Positions 1 through 9,562 of a stretch of DNA of 64,000 nucleotides are shown one piece after another. Within the stretch, counting starts at the first letter, position 1. The number at the start of each line of letters is the position of its first letter. The position numbers were made by a program, and so were the translations under genes. A model generated the notes under the pieces. That model was not told the DNA's origin. It made no database searches and worked only from the letters and a program-made list of their open reading frames with translations. This DNA is from Roseiflexus sp. RS-1 (GTDB lineage Bacteria; Chloroflexota; Chloroflexia; Chloroflexales; Roseiflexaceae), in NCBI RefSeq assembly GCF_000016665.1, contig NC_009523.1, positions 3,100,001 to 3,164,000 on the forward strand. Direction: 5' to 3'.

Positions 1-956
1 CGCGCTTTGTAGTACGGCTGGTTCAGGGAAAGGATGATGATCGCTGCCAGCGGAACCACGAGCCAGGCGAGCGCCATGCCGGTCGCGCGCGGCGATGTGC
101 GCCACGTCGTCAACGCCAGCGCCAGCAGCGCCACGAAGCCGATGAGCCAGAACCAGAACACTGGCGCCGCCGCCGGTCCAAGACTGAACACGCGCAGCGC
201 ATCAGACAGGATGAAGAGCGGGTCGGTCGGTTGTTTGGCGAATGTCCAGACTGCCAGACGCTCCCGACTTCCCCAGACAAGCAAAAGGAAGAACCCGGCG
301 AGAGTCAGGTGCAGGGCAATCCACAGCAGCAACGCATTGCGTCGCAGAACCAGCGCACCCGCAAGCGCCGTCGCTGCCACAAATGCTACCATGAAGTAAT
401 GAGTCGCAAGGGCTGCCAGTGCCGTGAGACTGTAGAGTATCCACCACATCCAGCGTGATTGTCGCAGCGTGCGCGGTGTGTCCGGCGTTGACTGTTCGCG
501 GATTGCAGCGTCAAACGCCAGCCAGAGACAGATTGCCAGCAGCATTGCCAGCGCGTACATGCGGGTTTCCTGGCTGTAATGAATGGCGAAAGGGGAGACT
601 GTGGCGGCGATGCCGGCGAGCCATCCGGCGCTCTCGCCGAACCAGCGCCGTCCGAGGATCGTCGTCAGAACCACAGCGGCTGCACCGCACACTGCGCTGA
701 ACGCGCGCGCCGCCGCTTCGCCGGTCCCCATCAGCAGCACCCACCCGTGGAGCAACCAGTAATAGAGGGGCGGGTGCACATCAGCGGCGGCGGCGCGCGC
801 GATGGCGTCGAGCGGCTGGACGGCAAGCGCAATCGTCAGCCCTTCGTCGTACCAGAAACTCTGGGCATCGATGCGGTAGAGGCGCAGCGCCAGCGCAATT
901 GCGAAGAGCGCCGCGAGACCGGGGGCGGGAAATGTCAGATGTGGAGTGTGACCCAT
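1..956 (-). CDS. Membrane glycosyltransferase, GT39/PMT-like (C-terminus beyond window)
   Basis: The minus-strand frame opens at ATG 956 (start MGHTPHLTFPAPG) and runs open through the left edge, so about 318 N-terminal residues are visible. Near residue 30 is WYDEG followed by ADVHPPLYYWLLHGW; an acidic residue in a first loop and a HPPLYY block are typical of the dolichyl-phosphate-mannose/ArnT-like family, which moves sugars from polyprenyl phosphate carriers across the membrane. SPFAIHYSQETRMYAL near residue 130 is a second family signature. Six or more hydrophobic segments follow. It is expected in the cytoplasmic membrane, acting on cell-envelope glycans; acceptor and donor cannot be told. 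The upstream side is a heptanucleotide repeat tract with no recognisable promoter. The next gene on the same strand is more than 380 bp away, so it is probably transcribed alone. Confidence 0.8.
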   Translation of the reverse strand, partial: MGHTPHLTFPAPGLAALFAIALALRLYRIDAQSFWYDEGLTIALAVQPLDAIARAAAADVHPPLYYWLLHGWVLLMGTGEAAARAFSAVCGAAAVVLTTILGRRWFGESAGWLAGIAATVSPFAIHYSQETRMYALAMLLAICLWLAFDAAIREQSTPDTPRTLRQSRWMWWILYSLTALAALATHYFMVAFVAATALAGALVLRRNALLLWIALHLTLAGFFLLLVWGSRERLAVWTFAKQPTDPLFILSDALRVFSLGPAAAPVFWFWLIGFVALLALALTTWRTSPRATGMALAWLVVPLAAIIILSLNQPYYKA

Positions 957-978
957 CTCATACTGATGAATGGCTAAC

Positions 979-1133
979 GTTGAAGGTTGAACGTTGAAGG
1001 TTGAACGTTGAAGGTTGAACGTTGAAGGTTGAACGTTGAACGTTGAACGTTGTAATGTTGAAGGTTGAACGTTGAAGGTTGAACGTTGAACGTTGAAGGT
1101 TGAACGTTGAAGGTTGAACGTTGAACGTTGAAC
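979..1133. repeat. Heptanucleotide tandem repeat (GTTGAAC/GTTGAAG)
   Basis: About 22 consecutive 7-bp units alternate between GTTGAAC and GTTGAAG, with one disturbed unit near 1050. Reading frames remain open through it, which creates spurious small proteins rich in STFN/QRSTFN. The same heptad recurs at 17174-17460 and 63898-64000. No gene is seen here. Confidence 0.95.
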
Positions 1134-1168
1134 GGGCGACAACCACCTTCCACCTTCAACCTTTCCCA

Positions 1169-1345
1169 CCTCTCGCCTCATCCCCTCTCGCCTCTCGCCT
1201 CATCCCCTCTCGCCTCTCGCCCCTCGCCTCATCCCCTCTCGCCTCTCGCCTCTCGCCTCTCGCCTCATCCCCTCTCGCCTCTCACCTCTCGCCTCTTGCC
1301 TCCCGCCTCACCCCTTGCGCCCCTTGCCTCGCGCCCCGCGCCTCA
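1169..1345. repeat. Pyrimidine-rich heptad repeat (CTCGCCT with CATCCCCT)
   Basis: Irregular tandem copies of CTCGCCT mixed with CATCCCCT fill the space between the GTTGAA tract and the stop codon of the GGDEF gene. One strand is almost pure pyrimidine. No gene or promoter could be supported in it. A complementary-looking remnant (GAGGCGAGAGGGG) appears near 63890. Confidence 0.9.
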
Positions 1346-2509
1346 CTATACACCCCACGCCTCGACCGGATCGCTGTCCAGAACGATCCGGTTGCGCCCG
1401 GTGGCTTTGGCAAGGTATAACGCCTGATCGGCGCGGTGCAGGAGTGATTCGGAGGTATCGCCGGGAAGATACGCTGCGATGCCAAAGCTTGCGGTGATAG
1501 CGTGCACATTGGGGAGAGCAATAGTGTGCAGCGCCAGACGCACCCGCTCCAGCGCCGTCTGCGCATCGTTGAGACGTGTTTGCGGCAGCAGGACGACGAA
1601 CTCTTCGCCGCCCCAGCGCCCGAAGAGATCAGCAGCGCGCAGATGCAGCCGCGCCACCTGCGCCACTTCCTGCAACACCTGATCGCCGACCAGATGACCA
1701 TGGGTGTCATTCAGGCGCTTGAAGTGGTCCAGATCGAACAGACAGACGCAGAACTCCTGCCCATACCGTTCCGCCAGTGCGATCAGGCGGTACACATCTT
1801 CGTACAGACGACGGCGGTTGGGCAGGCTGGTCAGGGTATCGGTATAGGCGAGATTCGCCATAACCTCGTATTCGGTGTGGAGACGCTCGATATGCGAACG
1901 GTACATCGCCAGGACGACCAGAAACACCAGCAATGCACCTCCCATCAGATAGGCTCTGAGGACATGTTCACTGTCCTCGCCGTCGATGCCGGGCATATTC
2001 CAGGACACGATCTGCACTACGACAATCGCAAAGGACAGACTATACACGATTCCGGCAATCAATGCGCCACGCCGCAGATCATAGAGGTGAACCGCCAGCA
2101 CGCAGACGATCAGCAGAAACCAGATGTCGTCGCCAATCGTGTCAAGAAAGAGATTGTCGAGATGCTGGCGCAACAACGCCGGAACGATGCTGTTGAAGAC
2201 AAGCGACTGGAAGATGAAAAAGAAGAGCATGAACCGTTCGACGCGCTCCAGCGGTATCTGTTGCTGTCCCAGCGTCCAGACAATTGCAAAGCAAACGCCG
2301 GCAAACGCAATATGGTTGATGGTGTAGATGATTTCGTACAGCGGGGACTCTTCGGTTCCGATGTAGATAATGTACTGCGTATACAGGATCGCCAGCATAC
2401 CGAGCACTCCTGCAACGCGGTAGATGCGCCGACGCTGCTGCTCGAAGGAGCGGCGTTCCTGTTCGATCTGCTTCATCGTAGCTGGCTGGGGTGAAACTGG
2501 AATGTCCAT
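1346..2509 (-). CDS. Membrane diguanylate cyclase (GGDEF)
   Basis: Predicted to condense two GTP into cyclic-di-GMP. The start is placed at ATG 2509 (MDIPVSPQPATMKQ), giving 387 aa; the frame is open further upstream to 2647, but that part has no protein-like character and an alternative ATG lies at 2476. Residues about 30-200 contain roughly six hydrophobic segments, a membrane sensor of unknown input. The catalytic domain begins with DTLTSLPNRRRL, carries DLDHFKRLND for metal and base binding, and has GGEEF at residues 300-304. RAAD precedes GGEEF by exactly five residues, so the product-inhibition I-site is intact. TASFGIA and the DQALYLAK helix complete the domain. No EAL domain is present. 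The next plus-strand gene, a STAS protein, diverges about 200 bp away. Confidence 0.93.
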   Translation of the reverse strand: MDIPVSPQPATMKQIEQERRSFEQQRRRIYRVAGVLGMLAILYTQYIIYIGTEESPLYEIIYTINHIAFAGVCFAIVWTLGQQQIPLERVERFMLFFFIFQSLVFNSIVPALLRQHLDNLFLDTIGDDIWFLLIVCVLAVHLYDLRRGALIAGIVYSLSFAIVVVQIVSWNMPGIDGEDSEHVLRAYLMGGALLVFLVVLAMYRSHIERLHTEYEVMANLAYTDTLTSLPNRRRLYEDVYRLIALAERYGQEFCVCLFDLDHFKRLNDTHGHLVGDQVLQEVAQVARLHLRAADLFGRWGGEEFVVLLPQTRLNDAQTALERVRLALHTIALPNVHAITASFGIAAYLPGDTSESLLHRADQALYLAKATGRNRIVLDSDPVEAWGV

Positions 2510-2713
2510 TGCTGAAAAAGGCGAGGGATAGGGCAACCTGTGCGGCGCTGACGTATGACTTCGGGGATCATACCACATCCGACAAAGCATTGTAAAGGCG
2601 ACTGGCGTAACAGGTTCGCTATGGATTCGCTTCAAATTCGAGTCCATTTTGTCGTTTGCGTTGTGCTACCATACGAGCGTGTCTGGTTCATTTTTGGTTG
2701 CGGGAGGCGTCCG

Positions 2714-3787
2714 ATGTCGAACGAAGTGTTTACCGATCACTATGCTGTCGTGCTCAATCGCGCACCGTTCGAGTGGTCGGTCAACGAAGGGCGACTGCGG
2801 TTTTTTGGCATACCGTCTGCGCTCTTGTGGTTGAATCCCTCGTTGTTGAACATTCTGCGCCCGCTGGCAGATGAGATCGGCATTCCGCTCTTTCGCTTGC
2901 TGGTGGCGCATAGTGGAAGTTTCGGCACTGCCGAAGATTATCACGACGTGGTGAAAGCGCTGGGCGCCACATTCGAGGAAGGACTCCTCGCCTGGGGGGA
3001 GGTCATCAGTACGATTGGATGGGGGCGCCTGGAGTTGCCATTCTGTGATATGCAGCAACGACGGGCGATTGTGCGCATTCGCAACCCGTGGGAACTTGAC
3101 ATGCAGCGCGGGCAGGCGGTGAACTGGGGATGCCCGTTCCTCCAGGGCAAGATCATCGGTCTGTTCACGCATGCCTTCGGCGTCCCGTGCTGGGCTGACG
3201 AGAAGAATATGGTGACCGACGGGGATGAGACATCTGTTGAGTTCCACGTGTATGAATCGAACCGCACGATTGAGAGTGAGATTGCCATCCTGCGCGAGGC
3301 GCGCGAGCGTGAGCGCCAGCAACGCCTGCTCGACGAAATCGCCGCCAAGACGCTGGAACTTCAGAAGGCGAACGAAGAGCGCCTGCAACTTCAGGAGCAG
3401 ATTATCGCAATGCAGGCGCGCACGCTGGCTGAACTTTCGACGCCGCTCATTCCGCTGAATAAGCGCGTCCTGCTGATGCCGCTGATCGGCGCCTTCGACT
3501 CGCAGCGCACGCAACTGACGGTTGATCGCCTGCTACACGGCGTTGCTGAATACCATGCGTCGGTGGTGATCCTCGATATTACAGGCGTGCCGATTGTGGA
3601 TACGCACGTGGCAAGCGCGCTGATGCAGGCGGCGCAGGCGGTGCGATTGCTGGGAGCGGAAGTGGTGCTGACCGGTATCCGCCCCGAAGTCGCCCAGACG
3701 CTCGTCGGCATGGGGGTGAGTCTGCAGGGTATTGTCACACGCGGAACCCTTCAGAGCGGCATCGAGTATGCGAACAGCACCCAGTAG
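2714..3787 (+). CDS. STAS-domain protein, RsbR-like
   Basis: The start is ATG 2714 because GGGAGG sits six bases upstream; the frame is open 53 codons further back but without a ribosome site. The 357-aa product has an N-terminal region of about 170 residues that I do not recognise (possibly heme-NO-binding-like or another sensor). A charged coiled coil follows (about 180-240, many E/R/Q). The C-terminal STAS domain (about 245-350) contains VVILDITGVPIVDTHVA. The Thr in DITG, and DT after VPIV, match the phosphorylatable positions of RsbR/RsbS stressosome proteins. A soluble cytoplasmic protein relaying an input to a partner-switching system is the likely role. No kinase or phosphatase partner is adjacent. 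Confidence 0.85.
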   Translation: MSNEVFTDHYAVVLNRAPFEWSVNEGRLRFFGIPSALLWLNPSLLNILRPLADEIGIPLFRLLVAHSGSFGTAEDYHDVVKALGATFEEGLLAWGEVISTIGWGRLELPFCDMQQRRAIVRIRNPWELDMQRGQAVNWGCPFLQGKIIGLFTHAFGVPCWADEKNMVTDGDETSVEFHVYESNRTIESEIAILREARERERQQRLLDEIAAKTLELQKANEERLQLQEQIIAMQARTLAELSTPLIPLNKRVLLMPLIGAFDSQRTQLTVDRLLHGVAEYHASVVILDITGVPIVDTHVASALMQAAQAVRLLGAEVVLTGIRPEVAQTLVGMGVSLQGIVTRGTLQSGIEYANSTQ

Positions 3788-3811
3788 TCTCTTTTCGGTT
3801 ATACTGGGCAT

Positions 3812-4849
3812 ATGCCCAAGCGCATTGTAATCTGCACGGCGCAGGTGCCGTTTGCGCGTGGCGGCGCTGAACTGCTGGTCGATGGATTGCGGGATGCCCT
3901 TCAGGCGCGCGGTCATCTGGTGGATGTGGTTGCGCTCCCCTATGCCTGGCAACCGCACGAACGCCTCATCCCATCGGCGCTGGCGTGGCGTCTCCTCGAT
4001 CTCGAGCATGTCAACGGCGTGCCGGTCGATCAGATCATCTGCACCAAATTCCCATCGTATGCGGCGCGCCATCCGCGCAAGGTCGTCTGGCTGGTTCATC
4101 AGCATCGTCAGGCATACGACTGGTACGGCACACCGCTCTCCGATTTCGCCAATACTCCGGAAGACCGTGCAATCCGCGATCAACTGCTGCGAATGGACCG
4201 CACGACGCTGAGTGAGGCGCAGCGGCTGTTCGCCATTTCACGGAATGTCGCAACGCGCCTCAAGCGGTTCATTGGTCTGGACGCGCAACCGCTCTACCCG
4301 CCAAGCCGGTATGTCGGGCGTCTGCGATCTGGTCCGTATGGCGATTACCTCCTTTCCGATGCGCGTCTCGATGCTGCCAAACGCCTCGATCTGCTCCTCC
4401 GGGCGCTTGCCCGCACCAGGCTTCCCGTGCGCTGCGTGTTCATCGGCGCCGGTGAGGAGCGCGCACGGCTGGAACGCCTGGCATCCGACCTGCGCCTGGG
4501 TTCACGCGTCGAGTTTCGCGGTTTTGTGCCCGATGACGAATTGATCGACCTGTATGCCTCGGCGCGCGCCGTCTACTATGCGCCGTTCGATGAAGACTAC
4601 GGGTTCACTGCGGTTCAGGCGCTGGCTGCCGCACGCCCGGTGATCACTGCCAGTGATGCAGGCGGCGTGCTGGAGTTTGTCGACCATGGCGTCACAGGGC
4701 TGGTCGCCCCGCCGGATCCCGATGCGCTTGCGGCGCATATCGATGCGCTGTTCGAGGATGTTGCACGTGCAGAACGCCTCGGCGCCGCCGGACCGGCGCG
4801 CGTGGCGGATATTTCATGGGATCGGGTTCTTCAGGCATTAGTGTTGTAA
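3812..4849 (+). CDS. Glycosyltransferase family 4 (GT-B)
   Basis: This 345-aa protein opens with MPKRIVICTAQVPFARGGAE, the N-terminal Rossmann strand and glycine loop of GT-B enzymes. The C-terminal half has SDARLDAAKRLDLLLRAL, GAGEERARLERLA, EFRGFVPDDELIDLYASARA and DEDYGFTAVQALAAARPVI; the E-x7-E-like segment (DYGFTAVQALA) is where nucleotide-sugar ribose is bound. A cytoplasmic retaining transferase for envelope polysaccharide is likely. TATACT (3800-3805) lies only six bases before ATG and no ribosome site is seen, so the messenger may be leaderless. The stop codon at 4847-4849 overlaps the AAGGAG ribosome site of the next gene, suggesting co-transcription. Confidence 0.88.
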   Translation: MPKRIVICTAQVPFARGGAELLVDGLRDALQARGHLVDVVALPYAWQPHERLIPSALAWRLLDLEHVNGVPVDQIICTKFPSYAARHPRKVVWLVHQHRQAYDWYGTPLSDFANTPEDRAIRDQLLRMDRTTLSEAQRLFAISRNVATRLKRFIGLDAQPLYPPSRYVGRLRSGPYGDYLLSDARLDAAKRLDLLLRALARTRLPVRCVFIGAGEERARLERLASDLRLGSRVEFRGFVPDDELIDLYASARAVYYAPFDEDYGFTAVQALAAARPVITASDAGGVLEFVDHGVTGLVAPPDPDALAAHIDALFEDVARAERLGAAGPARVADISWDRVLQALVL

Positions 4850-4860
4850 GGAGAAAACTA

Positions 4861-7245
4861 TTGCGTTCCGCTATCATCAGCATTCTGATGCTCATAACGC
4901 TCACCGGTTTCTGCTCAGCGCCCGCCAGCACTTCCCCGTCGCTCCCTCCCGCTTCCGCCCGTGAACTGGTTCAATGGACCTATCTGGCGGATAGCGACGC
5001 TCCTCCGATGGCAGGTCCTCTTGAGCAAACGATGATGCTCTCGCTCGATATTGACCGCGATGGGCGCGATGATATTGTCGTCGGAGGGCGTGGCAGAGCG
5101 CCAGCGCTTGTCTGGTTGCGCTACACGGCAAGCGGATGGCAGCGTTCCCTGATTGAACCGGAAAGCCTGAGCATCGAAGCTGGCGGTGCATTTGCAGACA
5201 TCGACGGCGACGGCGACCTGGACATTGTTGCCGGAGAGGATTACAGCAGCAACCGCGTTTTCTGGTGGGAAAATCCGTACCCGCACAACGACCCAAACAC
5301 CGGCTGGACCAGGCGAACGATCAAAAGCGGCGGGCAGAATCGGCACCACGACCAGGTGTTCGGCGATTTTAACGGCGACGGACGAATGGAACTGGCGTTC
5401 TGGAATCAGGGAAATCGGAATCAGCCGTCGATTCTGTACATCGCTTCGATTCCACCCGATCCGCGTCAGGCGACCCTCTGGTCATCGACTGCGATCTTCA
5501 CGTCCACCGTCTATGCCGAGGGTCTGACCGCCGCCGATATTGACGGGAATGGCGTGACCGATCTGGTCGGCGGCGGGTACTGGTTTCGTTTCGAGAACGG
5601 CAGGTACGTTGCTGAAGCGATCGACGCCGGACAGCGCGGTATTCGTGTTGTCGCCGGTCAGATCATCCCCGGCGGTCGTCTGGAAGTCGTCACGAGCACC
5701 AGTCACGGGCAGGGGACGATTACCCTGTATCGCTGGACAGGCGCCGGTTGGGAGCGTCGGGTGTTGATCGATCGCGTGGAGGATGCCCATAGCCTGGCGC
5801 TTGCCGATCTCAACAATGATGGCGCGCTGGATATTTTTTGCGGGGAAATGCGTCTCGATGGCAGCAACCCCGATTCGCGCATGATCCTGCTTTTCGGCGA
5901 TGGCGCAGGCAATTTCCATCTCGCCGAAGGACCGCCGGGGGTCGATCACCACGAATCGCGATTGGGCGACATTGACGGTGATGGCGACCTGGATATTCTT
6001 GGCAAGCCGTACAACTTCGAGACGCCGAGGCTGGATATCTGGCTAAACGGAACAAATAACCCGACCAAACTCAGTCTGTCGCGCTGGCAGCGGCATGTTA
6101 TCGACGATGCCCGACCGGATCGCGCGATTTTTGTGCTGCACGGCGATCTTGACGGCGATGGTTTCCCGGATGTGGTCAGTGGTGCGTGGCGGTATCGCAA
6201 TCCGGGACGCGCCGATGGCGTGTGGGTGCGCTCAGCTATCGGCGAGCCACTGCGCAATGCCGCGCTTCTGGCGGACATGGATGGCGACGGCGACCTGGAT
6301 ATCTTCGGCACGCAGGGTCGCGGTTCAGAGCGAAACGGGCAGCTGGCGTGGGCGCGCAACGATAATGGCACATTTACGATTCTGACCAACCTGAATGCCG
6401 GTAGCGGCGACTTCTTGCAGGGAGCGGTCGGTGCGCATTTCACGCCTGAAGGTCCATTCGAAATCGCGCTTTCCTGGCACGAAGCCGGGCGCGGCATTCA
6501 GAAGATACACGTCCCGGACGACCCGGATCGCACGGTGTGGACACTGCGCACGATCTCATCACTATCGCAGGACGAAGACCTCAGTGCTGACGATATCGAC
6601 CGGGACGGCGATCTCGACCTGCTCCAGGGCACGCGCTGGTTGCGCAACGATGGTAGTGCGTGGACATCGCTGGTGTTGAGTGATAGTTCCGGCAATCCAG
6701 ATCGCAACCGTCTGGCGGATATCAACCGTGATGGACGGCTGGACGCGGTGGTGGGGTTCGAAGCGATCGGCGTTCCCGGCAAACTCGCCTGGTATGAGCA
6801 GGGGGACGACCCGGCGGCGCGATGGACGGAGCATATCATCGCCGTCGATGTTATCGGTCCCATGAGCCTGGATGTTGGCGACATCGACGGCGATGGCGAT
6901 CTCGACATCGTGGTCGGCGAGCACGATCCGTACCGACCAGACCGTGCACGTCTGCTGATCTTCGAGAATGATGACGGGCACGGATCGAGATGGCGGCGCT
7001 GGGTGGTCTTTACCGGCGATGAGCACCACGACGGTGCGCTTCTGGTTGATATCGACCGCGATGGCGATCTCGACATCATTTCGATTGGGTGGTCGCACAA
7101 TCGCGTCATGCTGTATGAAAACCTGGCGGCGCCGCTCTCGCCTGCTCCCACCCCATCGCCGCATCCGCCTGTCCCTACACCGGAATCACCCACCCCGCGC
7201 GATCAACATCGTGTGCATCTTCCGGCGATTATGACGCTGCCATAG
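4861..7245 (+). CDS. Exported FG-GAP/VCBS repeat protein
   Basis: The start is TTG 4861, preceded by AAGGAG at 4848-4853 with seven bases between. An in-frame ATG at 4816 lies inside the previous gene and lacks such a site. The 794-aa product begins with a hydrophobic signal peptide (about residues 1-25). It then carries many calcium-loop units of the form DIDGDGDLDIV, DLNNDGALDIF and DINRDGRLDAV, spread to about residue 745; these build a beta-propeller. The C-terminus is a Pro/Thr/Ser-rich linker (PAPTPSPHPPVPTPES) followed by RVHLPAIMTLP, a tail resembling that of other Chloroflexota exported proteins. The role is probably extracellular binding; no catalytic domain is visible. It is probably co-transcribed with the glycosyltransferase upstream. 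Confidence 0.87.
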   Translation: MRSAIISILMLITLTGFCSAPASTSPSLPPASARELVQWTYLADSDAPPMAGPLEQTMMLSLDIDRDGRDDIVVGGRGRAPALVWLRYTASGWQRSLIEPESLSIEAGGAFADIDGDGDLDIVAGEDYSSNRVFWWENPYPHNDPNTGWTRRTIKSGGQNRHHDQVFGDFNGDGRMELAFWNQGNRNQPSILYIASIPPDPRQATLWSSTAIFTSTVYAEGLTAADIDGNGVTDLVGGGYWFRFENGRYVAEAIDAGQRGIRVVAGQIIPGGRLEVVTSTSHGQGTITLYRWTGAGWERRVLIDRVEDAHSLALADLNNDGALDIFCGEMRLDGSNPDSRMILLFGDGAGNFHLAEGPPGVDHHESRLGDIDGDGDLDILGKPYNFETPRLDIWLNGTNNPTKLSLSRWQRHVIDDARPDRAIFVLHGDLDGDGFPDVVSGAWRYRNPGRADGVWVRSAIGEPLRNAALLADMDGDGDLDIFGTQGRGSERNGQLAWARNDNGTFTILTNLNAGSGDFLQGAVGAHFTPEGPFEIALSWHEAGRGIQKIHVPDDPDRTVWTLRTISSLSQDEDLSADDIDRDGDLDLLQGTRWLRNDGSAWTSLVLSDSSGNPDRNRLADINRDGRLDAVVGFEAIGVPGKLAWYEQGDDPAARWTEHIIAVDVIGPMSLDVGDIDGDGDLDIVVGEHDPYRPDRARLLIFENDDGHGSRWRRWVVFTGDEHHDGALLVDIDRDGDLDIISIGWSHNRVMLYENLAAPLSPAPTPSPHPPVPTPESPTPRDQHRVHLPAIMTLP

Positions 7246-7264
7246 ACCGGGCGCGGGGTCCCGC

Positions 7265-7293
7265 TTGACAGCCTCCCGTCGGTGCGCTAGTAT
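7265..7293 (+). promoter_or_regulatory. Sigma70-type promoter of the ROK-kinase operon
   Basis: TTGACA (7265-7270) and TAGTAT (7288-7293) are separated by exactly 17 bp, ahead of the ROK kinase ATG at 7329. This is the cleanest promoter in the window and marks the start of a five-gene operon. Confidence 0.75.
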
Positions 7294-7328
7294 CGATGCA
7301 TTGCAAAATCTTCAAAATAGAGAAGAAA

Positions 7329-8318
7329 ATGAGTGTCTACCTCGGCATCGATCTGGGCGGCACCAAGATCGCCGCAGCCGCCGTTGATGTACGCACCGGC
7401 GAGCGCCTGCTGCAACTGATTGTCCCCACCGAAGCCCACGAGGGACCGGCGGCGGTCATCGAGCGCATGGCAGCGCTGGCGGCACAGGTTTGCACTCAAG
7501 CCAATGTTGCGCTCGAACATATTCCGGCGATTGGCATTGGCGTACCCGGCGTCATCGATCTGGAGCGCGGAGTTACAGTGTTGCTACCCAATCTGCCATC
7601 AGGCTGGCGGAATGTTCCGCTCGCCGCCAACATTACTCATCTTACCGGTCGCCCGACGGCAATTATCAATGATGCGCGCGCGTTTACCCTGGCGGAGGCG
7701 ACCTTTGGCGCCGGGCGCGATGCGTCCAGCGTCGTCGGCATCACGCTGGGCACCGGCATTGGCGGCGGTATTGCGTTCAATGGGCGACTGCACCTGGGCA
7801 TCGACGGCACTGCTGGCGAGGTCGGGCATATGACGATCGACCCGTACGGACCGCGCTGCGGCTGCGGCAACCGGGGCTGCCTGGAGACATTCGCCAGCGG
7901 TCCTTCGATCACGGCGATGGGGTTGCGCGCTGTTGCCCAGGGAATGACAACCCAGATCGGCGCGCTGGTGGACTATGATCTGAACAAGATCACGCCCGGC
8001 GTCATTGCGCGCGCCGCCGAGAATGGCGACACGGTTGCGCGCGAGATCCTTCAGCGCGCCGGGAGTTATCTCGGCATCGGCATCGCCAACCTGATCACGA
8101 TCTTCAGCCCCGAACGTGTCGTGATCGGCGGCGGACTGTCGCGCCTGGGTGAGTGGCTTCTCGAACCGGCGCGCGCTGAGGTGACAGCGCGTTGCCATCT
8201 CACTCCGCTCGATCGCGTTCAGATTATGCTGGCGCAACTGGGCGGCGAGGCGGGCGTGATCGGCGCAGCAGTGTGGGCAGCGCAACGCTACCCTGCATGG
8301 TCAATGGACGTTCGGTGA
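7329..8318 (+). CDS. glk: ROK-family sugar kinase (glucokinase-like)
   Basis: This 329-aa protein phosphorylates a hexose with ATP. The start ATG 7329 gives MSVYLGIDLGGTKIAAAAVD, the phosphate-1 motif of the ASKHA fold. VGITLGTGIGGGIAFNGRLH (about residues 140-158) is the phosphate-2/adenosine region, with the catalytic Asp expected in INDARAFTLAEA. The zinc-binding ROK signature is complete as CGCGNRGCLETFASG after a His-rich GEVGHMTIDP. There is no N-terminal helix-turn-helix, so it is a kinase rather than a NagC-type repressor. It is the first gene of the operon running to 12209; 24 bp separate it from the next gene. Glucokinase is the best guess, but N-acetylmannosamine, allose or fructose kinases share these motifs, and the operon context suggests a less common sugar. 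Confidence 0.85.
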   Translation: MSVYLGIDLGGTKIAAAAVDVRTGERLLQLIVPTEAHEGPAAVIERMAALAAQVCTQANVALEHIPAIGIGVPGVIDLERGVTVLLPNLPSGWRNVPLAANITHLTGRPTAIINDARAFTLAEATFGAGRDASSVVGITLGTGIGGGIAFNGRLHLGIDGTAGEVGHMTIDPYGPRCGCGNRGCLETFASGPSITAMGLRAVAQGMTTQIGALVDYDLNKITPGVIARAAENGDTVAREILQRAGSYLGIGIANLITIFSPERVVIGGGLSRLGEWLLEPARAEVTARCHLTPLDRVQIMLAQLGGEAGVIGAAVWAAQRYPAWSMDVR

Positions 8319-8342
8319 TGAACGGTGAGCAAAGGAGCACGT

Positions 8343-9542
8343 ATGAAATCGCACACCATCACACTCCTCGGCACAGGACTGATCGGCATGTTCTACGCCA
8401 TGACGCTCCACGGGCATCGTGGGCGTGATCGGATTGCGACGGTCTACTCACGCACGCCCGGGCGCGCTGAGGCGTTCGCTGCGCAGTGGGGCATTGCGAA
8501 CGCCACCAGCGACCTCAAAGCAGCGATTGAAGACCCCGATACCGATACGGTCATCATCGGTTTGCCCAACGATCAGCATGTGCTTGCGACCGAAATGGCG
8601 GCGGCAGCCGGTAAAGCAGTGCTCTGCACCAAACCGCTGGGACGCACCGCAGCCGAAGCGCGACAGATGCTCGAAGCGGTCGAGAAGGCGGGTGTGTTCG
8701 CCGGATACCTGGAAGACCTGGTCTATACCCCCAAAACGCTCAAAGCGCTGGAGTCGGTTAAAGCCGGTGCACTGGGCGACGTGCTCTGGGTGCGTTCGCG
8801 TGAGACGCATCCCGGACCGCACAGCGCCTGGTTCTGGGATGCGCACGTGGCAGGCGGCGGAGCAATTATCGACCTGGGATGCCACTGCGCCGAGATCATT
8901 CGCAATTTCGCCGGTAAGAACAACCGACCGGTAGAGGTGATGTGCTGGGCGGACACGCTGGTGCATCCGATCGCTGCCGAAGATAACGCAATTGCGCTGA
9001 TCCGATTCGAGAACGGCGCTGTCGGACAGTTTGAAGTCAGCTGGACCTTCCGCGGCGGCATGGACCTGCGTGACGAGGTTGCCGGAACGAACGGCACCAT
9101 CTGGCTCAACCACTTTCTGCGCACCGGCTTCGAGATGTTTACCGCCGCTGGCGGCGGATACGTCGCCGAAAAGGCGGAGACCGAAACCGGCTGGCTCTTC
9201 CCGGTCGGTGATGAAGTGCACGAACTGGGGTACAACCACATGTTCACCGACATGTTCGAGGCGATGGACAACAACCGCGCGCCGATGGAGACGTTCTACG
9301 ATGGCTATGTGGTCAACGCCATCCTGGACGCCGCTTACCGTTCGGCGAAGTCGCGGCAGTGGGAAGCGGTAGATATCGAATGGCGCGCAACTGAGCCGAT
9401 GAAGCCGCTGCGCCGCGTTGCGCAGGAGATCGACGGGTATGCGCTGGTGAAGGAAGAGCGCATGCACGGCAACAAATTGAAACAGATCCTCTCCGATAGA
9501 ACCACCGGTCGGATCATCGAACGGGTGATCGATATCCAGTGA
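8343..9542 (+). CDS. Gfo/Idh/MocA-family sugar dehydrogenase
   Basis: The start ATG 8343 is chosen for the AAAGGAG at 8331-8337. The 399-aa product has an N-terminal Rossmann fold ([10 protein letters not shown], about residues 5-14). [17 protein letters not shown] (about 95-111) is the family EKP motif with Thr in place of Glu, leaving the conserved Lys that contacts the nicotinamide ring. [20 protein letters not shown] (about 175-194) holds the GGG-x-DxGxH catalytic region, with the His that follows DLGC. It oxidises or reduces a hydroxyl on a cyclic sugar or sugar derivative with NAD(P); the substrate is unknown. It lies second in the operon, before an SIS-domain protein and an SDR, which suggests successive modification of one phosphosugar or sugar acid. 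Confidence 0.87.
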   Translation: MKSHTITLLGTGLIGMFYAMTLHGHRGRDRIATVYSRTPGRAEAFAAQWGIANATSDLKAAIEDPDTDTVIIGLPNDQHVLATEMAAAAGKAVLCTKPLGRTAAEARQMLEAVEKAGVFAGYLEDLVYTPKTLKALESVKAGALGDVLWVRSRETHPGPHSAWFWDAHVAGGGAIIDLGCHCAEIIRNFAGKNNRPVEVMCWADTLVHPIAAEDNAIALIRFENGAVGQFEVSWTFRGGMDLRDEVAGTNGTIWLNHFLRTGFEMFTAAGGGYVAEKAETETGWLFPVGDEVHELGYNHMFTDMFEAMDNNRAPMETFYDGYVVNAILDAAYRSAKSRQWEAVDIEWRATEPMKPLRRVAQEIDGYALVKEERMHGNKLKQILSDRTTGRIIERVIDIQ

Positions 9543-9562
9543 TCTTCCGGATGAGAGATGCT